NCBI RefSeq assembly: GCF_029931775.1
Contig: NC_079325.1
Span: 37,984,673-38,048,672, forward strand
DNA from: Euleptes europaea
Lineage: Eukaryota > Chordata > Lepidosauria > Squamata > Sphaerodactylidae
Length of the DNA stretch: 64,000 nt
Reading direction: 5' to 3'
In this document: piece by piece, positions 19,165 through 31,100 of the stretch
How the letters are laid out: each line of letters opens with the position of its first letter
Numbering within the stretch: position 1 is the first letter of the stretch
Translations under genes and position numbers: made by a program
The notes under the pieces: model-generated
What the model was told of the DNA's origin: nothing
The model's database searches: none
What the model saw: only the letters and a program-made list of their open reading frames with translations

Positions 19165-22100
19165 GTAATTATTACAGGGGCTGGGGGGGGGGGGGCAACT
19201 GCCTTGTGTTTGGATGTTAGAACAATGAATTCAACTGGTATTCAACTCAGAGACATGAAGCTGCCTTATACAGAACCAAACTTTTGGTCCACCAAGCCTA
19301 GCATTGCCTACACTGACCGGCAGCACCTCTCCAGGGTCTGAGACGGAGGAAGGTATTTCCCAGCAATTGCTGCCTGAGATCTTTGTCACTGGAGATGCCA
19401 GAGGCTGAATCTGGGAAACTTCTGCTTACAAAGCATGGGGTTTAGCATGATTCTCCCCCTAAGAGTTATCTCCACATTGCAAACAAGACAGAAGTATTGA
19501 GGCCAAGAGAAAATGGCTGGCACAAAGGTGGGATCATGGCAGCAGTACGATTTGAACTGAGGACCTCCCAAGATCACTGTTCTGACAACCCCTCTGCTGC
19601 TATGGTCTGTCGTGGTTCATCTGAACCAGGAACCTCTGCAGCTGCCTAGTCTGTTGGTCAATATCGAATCCAGTCTTATCTATTCCCCTGAGTTTCATGC
19701 AGAGAAAAGTCTTTCCCAAGGCTTCTGCTACTCCAGATCCCTTAGCTAGACATTCCAGAGATGTAAGTGCAACTGTATGCATGCAAAGCAGTTGCTCGAA
19801 AAGGAGAGACCCAGGTACATGAAACTGCCTTAACCTAATTCCCACTATTGGCCCATCTGACTCAATTGTGCTTAGCAGTTCTCTGGTATCTCAGGCACAG
19901 AAAGGTCTTTCCCAGACCCTGACACCTGTAATCTTATAACTGGAGATGCTGGGGATTGAACCTGGAATCTCAAGCATGCAGGGCTCATGCTCTGATAGAC
20001 ACATCCCTAATCAGTTTAGACCAGCATGCTACAGCTACCTCTTTGAATTGTTGCCCATTTAAGATCCAAGGGTTTTTAACTCTCAAATCAAACCCCACCC
20101 TGGTCAGTCTTTCCTGGGGAAATCAAATTTTGACACAACCACACACCAGAAGGTAACCAGCAGGGCATTCAGTTTTGCCACCTCTTGCTGACTTGATTTG
20201 CTGATTCCAGAAATTCTTTGGGGAGGGGCTGTGGCTCAGTGGTAGAGCATCTGCTTGGCATGGAGAAGGTCCCAGGTTCAATCCCCGGCATCTCCAGTTA
20301 AAGGGACTAGGCAGGTAGGTGATGTGAAAGACCCCTGCCTGAGACCCTGGAGAGCTGCTGCCGGTCTGAGTAGACAATACTGACTTTGATGGACCAAGGG
20401 TCTGATTCAGTAGAAGGCAGCTTTCATGCGTGTTCATGTGTGTGTGTTTTTTTTGTTTTGCTTTTATGTTGTATATTACAATCCATCTAATCTCAGCAAT
20501 GAAGGAAGGTTCGTATAATATTACATATTCTCAAACTTTTCAATCAAAACTGAATAGAATTGCCGTTGAAAAACTTTCCAGAGTGGTAACTGTGTGAGTT
20601 TGTTGCTGCGAAATTAAACAGAAGTCAAGAGACAGTAACAAAATTTATCCCAGTATTTACACTAGTATAAATATATCTGCTGTGGATGTGTACATTTGGC
20701 ACCTGAGGAAGCCAGCTCTGACTCATAACATAATGCTGTAATGAATTTTGTTAGTCTTTAAGGTGTCACTGGACTTTAACTTGTCATACAACAAAGAGAG
20801 TTTAATCAAATAATCGTATATAATCCTTCCTTCTTTAACCGGAGTTGGCATCCCCTATAAATTAAAATAATCTTATATAATCCTTCCCTCCTTAATCGGA
20901 GTTGGCATCCTCTATAAATGAAACAAGTTACCATCCTTAAATCAAGGACAGATCCTTATTCCTAGCATTCTCTTTAGATATTGCCCTGTTTTGATATTAC
21001 CCAGTAATCTAGAAGTGGCCTACCACCTTCTCTTACATACGACATCGGCACTGATTTGCCCATTCCAAAGCTATATGCAGTCAGCTCGTCAATTCACATG
21101 ATCTTCCACATCCAACATTAAAAAAAAACCAACACTCAACATTAAAAAAAACCCGCTTTATCATTTATTTACTTCATTTATACCCCACCTTTCTCCCCAG
21201 TGGGAACCCAAAGCAGCTTATATCAGTCCCCCCTCTTTTATTTTATCCTCACAACAACTCTATGAGATAGATTAGGCTTGGGAGTGTGTGACTGGCCCAA
21301 GACCACTCAGCAAGCTCCCAAAGCAGAGTTGGGATTTGAACCCAGGTCCTATGCTGACACTCTAACCATTACACCACACTGCCTCCTTCCCACCCCCTGG
21401 TGGCCTCTCCCTGGGAAAAGCCTAGTCAAGCTACAAAAGATGTGCAGTAGCAAGTTGCGCGGGTGATTTGTGTGGTGGCTTCTGCCAGGCCCAGTCAAGC
21501 CTCACAAGCTGTACAGACAGCCACGTTTCTCCCCAATGGGGACCCAAAGCAGCTTACGACATCATCCTCCTGTCCTACATTTTATTCTCACCGCCGCCTG
21601 CGAGGTAGGTTAGAGAATGACTCGTCCGAGGTTAAATGCCATGGCAGAGCAGGGATTTGGACCAGGATCTGCCAGATACTCGTCCAACTCTGTAACCGCT
21701 ACACCACGCTGGCTCTCCAGACATGTTTTCATACATGTATTGGAAATAAATAGTTTTGTTTCCAAAAAGAGGCAATCAAGATTTCTTGGCTGCAGATGGC
21801 ATATTAAATTGGAGCTGTTTGTACATCACAAAAGAGCCAGCGTGGTGTAGTGGTTAAGAGCGGTGGTTTGGAGCAGTGGAGTCTGATCTGGAGAACTGGG
21901 TTTGATTCCCCCACTCCTCCACATGAGTGGCGGAGGCTAATCGGGTGAACTGGGTTTGTTTCCCCACTCCTACACACGAAGCCAACTGGGTGACCTTGGG
22001 CAGGTCACTCTCTCTCAGCCCCACCTACCTCGCGGGGTGTCTGTTGTGGGGAGGGGAAGAGAAGGCGATTGTAAGTCAGTTTGAGTCTCCCTTAAATGGT

Positions 22101-25100
22101 AGAGAAAGTCAGCATATAAAAACCAACTCTTCTTCATCATCATCACCTTCCCTGATCTTCTCACAAATGCATGCAAATGTTTTCTACAGCTTGGTGGCAA
22201 AGCACCAGCTTTGTCTGTCAGAGGCCCCACGGGGTCCGATGCCTGGTGCTTCTAGTTTGTTGTTTGTTCATTCATTTCAACCTTTTCTTTTCTTTTTTGA
22301 TAGCAGCTTTTTATTGGTTATAAAACCTAAGCTCATATACAAAATTAGGAACACATTTAGATGCCTCTTTCGAAAGAATGATTTAAATCTCTTAACTGAT
22401 AAGTTTTTTTTAAAAAATAATAAAACACAATGCAATTTTTAAAACACTGTGTTTGAAAACTTAAAAAGTGCAGCAAATAGACTTTTTGGCTCGGATCCCG
22501 AGATACCCACTGCATGAGCGGAAGGAATTCCGCCGAGCCAGACTACAGGAGCGCTGGTGAAGTGCCCTCTCTCTTTTTCCCCTCCTAGTTCTATGGAAAA
22601 TGGTATGAAATTGCTGTCGGCTCAACCTGCCCCTGGATGAAAAAATATAAGGACCGATACACTATGGGGACAGTGGTTGTGGAGCAGGGTCAGTCGAACA
22701 AGGAGATCAGCATGACATCCACAAGACTCAGGTAGGCTCTTCTTATCCTCTTGCCCAAAACACAAGCAAACATCCATTTATTGCTGTTGATCAATTTAAC
22801 ATGTTTTTATCCTTCCCCTCCTCCAAGGAATTCAGGGTAGCATACACAGACTTCCACTCCTCCATTTTGCCCTCACAACAACCCTGTGATGGAGGTTAGG
22901 CTGAGAGACTGACTCAAGGCCATCCAGCACATTTCATAGCAGAATGGGGGATTTGAACCCAGATCTTCCAGATCCTGGTGCAACACTCTATCCACTACAC
23001 TAAACCAGGCTATGGCAAGCCAACAAGGAGGGCATGAAGGCAATAGCTTTCCCTCCTGTTAGTTGTTCCCCAGGATCTTGTATTCAGAGATGCACTGCCT
23101 CTGAGCCTGGAGGTTCCATTTTACTATCAAGGCTAACAGCCATTGATAGTGCTACACTCCTTGAAGGACCATCTTCTTTTCCTTCATTCCTTGACACAGT
23201 TATGGGCACATTTCTTGCACTAACAAGCTTCTTGATCTCAGGATTAGAAGCATGTTACAGGTTGGACTTTATAAATGCTGGAATGTACTCGGGCAGATGC
23301 AAACCCCTATGGACATCAGTAATCTTGCTGGAAGAAGTTTTGCAGTCAGAGGTGGGGTGGTGCTGGGCAGGATGGGGACAGAGATAAGGGAGATTTGAAA
23401 TAGTTTTCCCTACAAACAGAGAGGCTGCACCAGGAAGGCTGGCCCCTGATTTCCAAGGTCCTAAGGTTCCCAGTAAAAAAACAACTTTAAAGTGGAAAGA
23501 ACAGATTGCTGGTGAGAAACAAATATTGCAAGGGTGTTGTACAGATCTATAGCACAGCTGCCCTTGAAATACTGTTTGCAGTTCTGGTCACGGCCTCTCC
23601 AAAAAAAGATTGCAGAGCTGGGAAAGGGGCAGAAGTGGGCACCCATAATGAGCCAGGAACTCAAGCACTATCCTTAGGAGGAAAGGCTTGAGAGTTTGGG
23701 GCCCTTGGGTTAAGAAAGAAAAAGATAGATTTAAGGTGTATAGTTATGCCTAGTTCAAAGAAAGCACCAAAAGAGATCGATTCACCAAATAAAATAGCTG
23801 TACAGTAGATTGAGGACAGACAAAAGGAAGTGTTTCTTTATAAAATGCATTATTAACTCATGGAACTCACTGCCACAAGATGGTACTGGCTCACGCAGCT
23901 TTAAAAGGAGACTAGGCAAATTCATAGAGGACCAGTCCACCCATACATATTAGATAAATAATAATAAATAAATTTTATTTGCGGCTAGTATGCTAGATAA
24001 AACAGAAACTGACCATACAGAGTAGAAGTTTACAACCAAGGCCAACAAAATTAGGAATCACCCAATTTTACAATTCCACAGATTAAGGATGTACATTAAG
24101 GCGACGTAACTTCATTGCTACTGCACAGTATTTTGCAACCTGGGTAGTAATTGGTGACCATACATATTAGGATAGATGTTCTCATTCAAAGGCAGTGCAC
24201 CTCTGAAAACCATTTGCATTAGGAGAACAATGTGGGGAGGGTGTTGCATTCATGCCTTGCCTTCTTGGAGGCATCTGAATGGTCGATGTGCAAATTGGGA
24301 CGCTGCCCTAGATTGACCTTTGGTCTGATCTAGGAGAGCTGTTATATCACACAAGATATAAACACCTGCTGTTTTTTTGGGATGAGGCCAATTGCAAAAA
24401 AAAAAAAGTGGGACATAGTCTAAGGATGCAAGGAGAATTCAGATCTGCCCTCCCATCTTCCTTTGCAGGCAAGGTATCTGCTCTCAGGTCACCGGAGAAT
24501 ACCTGAAGACCGACATTCCAGGGAAACTCACCCACTATAATCCAAGTAGGTTTAGGACAACCAAGGCGCTTTCATTTACTCTTCAACTGCTTTGACTGTC
24601 ACTGTTTGCATTCGTCTCTTTGTGTGATCTTGTTCTTGGTTTTGGACCAACTCAGTAGTAACCAGCACTTGAGTCATGCCTGGAAGCAAATTATTGTCAT
24701 TGTTGGGCTTCTCACAGGATATGTTATTAGATCTTGGGAAAACTGAAGCTTTCACCAAAATTAAAAAGTGCATTAAAGAGCTTGATTATAACAGCACTAC
24801 TTTTCGTGCTCGCCGCGTTTGTTTATCCCAGTTCTTTGGAATACAACCACCACGTGGTTTTCCCGCTTATACTTACTATCTGACAACTCCTCGTCTTTCT
24901 AGAGCCTTCTGTTTAGCTAGACTGAATGCTAACCCCTCTATGGTTATGCAGGGCAGGATTTTGAATATACCATATCCAGACCGGACCTGTCCTTGCTCTT
25001 CTGGCTCTATAGATTCATTAGCTTGTGCCCTCTTGGAATGCCGCTTTTATGAGGAACTTCGATCACATTATATCTCTCCCCTTTTAACATATAAATCTAA

Positions 25101-28100
25101 TGCCTCTATCTCTGACATAATGCCTTTTTTATGAAGTGACAGGGACCCCAAGGCTACATTGTCAGTGGCAAGATTTATTTCAGTCCTTATATCCCTCAAA
25201 CATTAGATTTATGCTGCTCAAGATCAATGGATCAAGGAGCTTCTAAGGGATAAAGGAAAGAAAGCAAATTGGCAGCCAATGTATATCTTTTGGAACTGAT
25301 GAGATGTGGACCCTATAACTCACACCTACAAGTCATCACCACTGTGTTTTGAACCAACTGAAGCTTCCAAGCAGTTTTCGGAGGAGGCACCAGGGTTCTT
25401 CTTAATTTTGACATAATTTATGTAGTTTCTATTCTCACTGGGAGGGGCAAGAATGACACCCACTCACCCCTCTCCAACTACTAGAATCCTCGCCTAGAGC
25501 TCTCTCTACTTTATAATACCACAATTTTTCAAGTTTATGCTAATGGTCTTAAGGCCTAGAAACCTGGTGTGTGTGTTTTTTAATGAAATGGATGCTCAGG
25601 AAGCTGAGTTTGGCATTCAATTCTAGTTTCTGTAATGTAACTTCAGAATCACAAGTGGCCTTGTTCTTCCAACTAAGCTTCTTCCAAAACTTTTCCCTTA
25701 CAAGGGCAATGTTGTCTTTCATTCTAGAATGGGGTGTGAATATTGAGAGCTTTGTGGTTCGCACCAATTACGACGAATATGCCATCTTCGTGATGAAGAA
25801 GAACAGCACCTATGGATTGACCATCACAGCCAAGATTTATGGTATGCAAACCCTGAATGGCAGTAATGCATCTAGCTTATAGGGCAGTGTGGAACGCCAG
25901 GTCAAGATTCACTCGATCCAGATTTCTAGCTAAGTGAAGACATGAAGGTGTTTTATTCAGAGTTACACCACGGGTCCATCTGGCTGAGTATCAGCTGCTC
26001 TTACTGGCATTGGCTCTCCCAAGTCTCAAGCGGAGAAAGGCCTTTCCCCACACATGAGATCCTCTAAAAAGAGATGCCAGGGATTGAACTGGAGATCTTC
26101 TGCATGTAAAGAAGGTGCTTTACCACTGAACCACAGTTTCTCCCCCATCCACCTTGGCATCCCATCACCAAGTGTAATCACATTCTCTCTGGTTCACTCT
26201 GCTGGCAATAGTATATATGTTATCCTCTGTTGCCTGTTCCTCCTCCCAAGGAAAACATGGTCCCAGTTTTTACTCTCTTTGTGCCTACTGGGGAAGCCTT
26301 TTAAAAATGTCATTAGCATTCATGCTGTTGAACTAGCTCTCTACGTTTGCTAGTCTCCAGGTGGGGCTTGAAGTTCAGCATTACAACTGATCTCAGTCTA
26401 CAGAGATCAGTTCCCCCAAAGGAAATGGCAGCTTCAGAGAGCAAACTATGAAATACCATAAAGGTGAAATCGCTCTCCAAAATCTCCCCTTCTAAGGCTG
26501 CCAACTTGGGGTTGGGAAATTCCTGGAGATGTGGGAAGGGCAAAATTTGGAGAGGGGAGGGACCTCAGCAGAGTTTAATGCCGTAGATCCTGCCCTCCAA
26601 AGCAGCTATTTTCTCCAGGGGAACGGATCTCTGTAGTCTGGTCCCCTCCCATTTTATTTAATAAAACCCCGTGGGATTTCTTAGACTGAAAGAGAGTAAC
26701 CAACATTACGCAGCAAGCTTCAAAGATGAGTAGGGATTTGAACTCAGGTCTCCCAAACTTTCTCTAAGCCCCAAAGTCACAAATAGGTCAAACAATATTT
26801 CACATACCTCATTCTCCTTTTCAGGAAGAAGGCCGGAGCTGAGAGAGGATCTCATGGCTGAGTTCAGACAGTTTGCTCTGGATCTGGGAATCCCTGAAGA
26901 CGCCATCAGCATTCTGATTAATAAAGGCAAAGTCGGGTTAAGGGAGGGGTGCAAACTCAGGGGCTAGGGTGAGGGTATTTCCGTTGAAGGGAGGGGTGCA
27001 TTTCAGCAAGGTGCAGAATACTAGACACATCCAAGTCAAGTCTTGCAAGCTGAACAGAGACAGCCACTGGGCCCAGACAAGTTGTGTGGCATCATCTGGA
27101 AGCCAACATTGCACCTGGTTGACTTGTGCATCGCCTGGTAGCAAGTTGCCTAGTGGTTATCGGTGGCTGTGGCCCTGATAAGTCCTCCCTCTAGGGCAGG
27201 AGGAAGGGGAACAGGGTGGACTGAGAGGCCAAAACAGTCCTGGAAAGGGCTCTCCCGCTTCTTTTTACTGACAGAAACCGAGGTTTGAAAGCTGGCAATA
27301 TTGTTGTTGTTGCCTAGCAATACCCACCATAGCCACTGAGAAGGCATTCCCTTCTTAAAAGTGCAGGTGCTACTTCAATTATTTGCAGGGCGTTAAGTAC
27401 CTTTTAAAAATATTTCATGTTTTTCTGCAAATCTAGGGCTTTTCTCAAGTTTGTAGAAAGATCTGTATTCTCTGTTCATGTCTCCAGATTTAAGCATCCA
27501 CAGATGGGGCTATGTTGAGCATTAGATATATTGCTATAAGAATGTTATCAATACAAATTTCAAGGAAGACAGATTTGTGACTTGACATATCCACTTAACA
27601 CATACTCCAATTTAATAGCTTATAACTAGTATTGGGCAGGCAGGACACCTGAGTTGGCACTCCCACTGTACAATCATATACAATCTGAACTATTGACTTG
27701 GGCTCATCCCATCCTAGGGGAGAAAAGCCTTCATTTTTTAATATTTCCCAAGGCAAACAAACTGACAAATTAACTGCATGGTGGATGCTTTCACAAGATC
27801 ACTCAAGAAGTAATGTAGTTCCTTCTGGTATCTTTGTCACCTCAAAAAAATCAGCTGCATCTGACAAAACAAAGCAGGCACTGAAAATACAATTTGTGTT
27901 TAATATGGCCTGCTTGAGTGAGCTTGCTAATAGTCCCAAAGCGACATCTTTGAGGCCATAACAGAAGACCATTTCATCCTGGCATGCAACTTTTTAATTC
28001 ATGTCATGTTCAGGATTTTCCACCACATCTCTTCAGGACAAGGAGTTTGGTCTTTTAATAATGAAAGAAAAGTAACTTCTCTACAGCAGCACACACCATC

Positions 28101-31100
28101 ACGGTAAAAGCCCCAGCTGTTCCTGGCCATGAGTTTGGTCAGCTGTTAATTGTGCTGGATGATCTTTCAGAGAAGGGGAAGGACAGTGATGGCCAAGGCC
28201 TCAAATTGAGCCCCCCCCATGGGAGAGCCAGTGTGGTGTAGTGGTTAAGAACAGTGGTTTGGAGCGGTGGACTCTAATCTGGAGAACCAGGGTTGATTCC
28301 CCACTCCTCCACATGAGCGGCGGATGCTAAACTGGTGAACCGGGTTAATTTCCCCACTCCTACACATGAAGCCAGCTGGGTGACCCTGGGCTAGTCACAG
28401 TTCTCTTAGAGCTCTCTCAGCCTCACCTACCTCACATGGTGTCTATTGTAGGGAGGGGAAGGTGATTGTAAGCCGGTTTGATTCTAACTTTAGTGGTAGA
28501 GAAAGTCGGCATATAAAAACCAACTCTTCTTCTTCTACTGTCATGACTTCCTGTTACAGATGGTATTCCTCCCCACTTTTGGGAGGGAATAACTGGGGGG
28601 GGGGGGTCATACCACACACTTTGGGGCCACATTTGACCCAAGGATTTCTAATTCCCATCTCTTACTAGATAATGCCATTCCTTGCCATCGAGTAACACCT
28701 CTCAAACTGATCTCTTTCCTCAGGGGAGTGTGTTCCTTCTACAGCTGAACCTCAACCACAGGTAGGTGAAAGCCTCTCTGTTAGAGCCTTGCTATTCCAA
28801 GGGGATCCCCCCCCCCACAGGAGACAGGGAGCTGGGATTCCCCAGCCACCCTCCAGATGGCAAACCTCTGGGGCTTTGTCCGCCTTCCTCACTCAGATTA
28901 GAAACTGCATGGAGGGGAAGCAAGCCGAGGCTGGCTGCCCGGTGCCCTGTGTTTCCTCTACAGTGAGCACTTACACAATTTTCTCCTTCTTTCATCAGCC
29001 GAGAGTTCGAAGAGCTACCGGTGCTTTGTTTGAGGAAGAAGGATCTGCAGATGGGTCGTTGAACTCCATGGCAGGCAATAAAGAAGGTAAGTTTCCAAAA
29101 CAGAATTCCTCCTCTGCAGGATTTTGAGGACAAGGCCATCATACAGGCCAAGGGCACAAGACTCTGGCAGCCACTCCTGGACACAGAATAAAAGCGCTCA
29201 CGTTTGTTCTCCAGCCAGGGTTACCATCCTCCTGGTGGGGCCCAGAGATTTTCCATAATTACATGAAGCAGGTACGAAATCTTTAGCGAAACATCATAAA
29301 GCAACCACAGAAATCATGGTCCATTAATTATAAATTGTACAAAAAAATCTGGTGCAAAAAAAGTTCTGTTTTAGGACAACTCCAGAGAACATGTAACAAA
29401 TTTGCCAGACTGAAGTGGCATTTCCAACATAAGTCCTGGTACCTGGGGTATATATACGAGATAATTTATAAAATATCAGTTAGCAGCAGTACCTCGTTCT
29501 CACAAAATTTTCTCTTAAAGCAGATGAAATAATCTGCTTTAATCCAATCCAATCCACATGTATCCATATCCATTCCCAAACACCCACCCTTTAGTAATTC
29601 TAAAGATAACATTTTGTTCCGATTTTAAACATATCTAGGATTTGATCTCTCCATTTTCACCAATAATTTATAGAACCCCTAATGCTACCCTTAAGGGAAC
29701 TACAATTTACCTGAACTTCAAGTACGGTTGCCAGGTCCCTTTTCGCCACCGGCAGCAGGTTTTGGGAGCAGAGCCTGAGGAGGGGTGGGTAGGAAGGACT
29801 TCAATGCCATAGAGTCCAATTGCCAAAGCGGCCATTTTCTCCAGGTGAACTCATCTCTATCAGCTAGAGATCAGTTGTAATAGCAGGAGATCTCCAGCTA
29901 GTACCTGGAGGTTAGCAATCAAAAATCAACACCTCTACACCATTACCTAAGGTTAGAAAAATAGTACAGAAACAGGCTGATAACAATATGTAATGACAAA
30001 AGTATATTGAATGTAACAATGTGCTACCAAGCCAATTGCATATATACAACAAAGTATTTCCCAGTTCTGGGTGTATAACAATGTGCTAAGAAGCCAATTG
30101 TATATGTACAACAAAGTATTTCTCAGTCCTGGTACAGTAACAATCAATCCGAGGTCGATGTCTTCAAGTGAAGAAGGGTAGAAAGGGATACGATCGTTTC
30201 AATTCTTCCTCAGTCCCGTTTATATATTGATTTCAAAATGTACTCATTTCAATATAAGCTTCTGTAGCTTCAAAATTCTCATAAACCTTTAAGCACCACC
30301 CTTTTAGGGACAAAATAGCAACCATGTGTATTTTTAGCTTATCTATTCCAACATCAGGATATCCATTGAAACAAGGTTGCACAGACAAATTTACAGTTTC
30401 CACGTTCCCAAATGGAATACAAGTTGATTGTTACTGTTGATTGTCATTACATATTGTTATCAGCCTGTTTCAGTACCTGGAGGTTGGCAACCCTAACTTC
30501 AAGCTTTGTTCTGGCTCTGACTTCTTTATATTTCCTTAACAACTCAGTTATCAATATCTGGAGGATCGTTTTGACCAAATGAAAGGGTTCCAGCCTAAGA
30601 CATAATGCTCATGTTAGGACTCTATAGTGCAGTAAAACTCAGTGGCTCGGGAGCCGTGTGCGGCTCTTTAACATGCTACCTGTAGCTGTTCTGAGCACTG
30701 TTACCCAATGCGGCACCTCTCCCACTGTGGGCAACGCCCTTCCTGGGTGGGGGCTGTGGTCAGCAGGTGGTTCCCACCTTGAAACAGCCACTGCTGAAGG
30801 AATGGGAAAGCTGTGAGCCTCCCTGAGGGGCAGGCCCCATGCCAGTGATGGAAATAAATGTGGCTTTTTAAATTGGTGGTCATTGTGAATGTGGCTCTCC
30901 ATGAGCCACAGAGTAAATATCACCGGTACAGCGATACGTTTACTACTGAGTTTTAAAAGCAAAGAGCCTGCTTTTTTGTGAGGGGGAGGTAGCAGTCTCA
31001 AGTGGAGATTGGGGAGAAATTGTAGCAGATGTGGGCACGGAGTCGAAGAAATCCCCTCCTTCCTGTCCACACTTTTCCCAAACATACTTTGAGAAGGTCC

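Larger units (their letters stand above)
29723..30495 (+). mobile_element. hAT-type MITE with 8-bp TSD, split by an insertion
   Basis: Outer ends TACGGTTGCCAGG and TTGGCAACCCTA are flanked by the exact 8-bp duplication ACTTCAAG (29715-29722 and 30496-30503). The MITE body fills 29723-29918; only its end is repeated at 30472-30495 after a 553-bp insertion. It lies in AMBP intron 7. Confidence 0.85.

Noticed and set aside
20228-20290. tRNA gene
   Set aside because: A and B boxes are present but there is no cloverleaf 3' half; body matches the SINE copy at 40741.
26927-26975. Alternative GT donor for AMBP exon 5 (GGGTGAGGG)
   Set aside because: Reaching it passes an in-frame TAG, so it cannot give the full protein.
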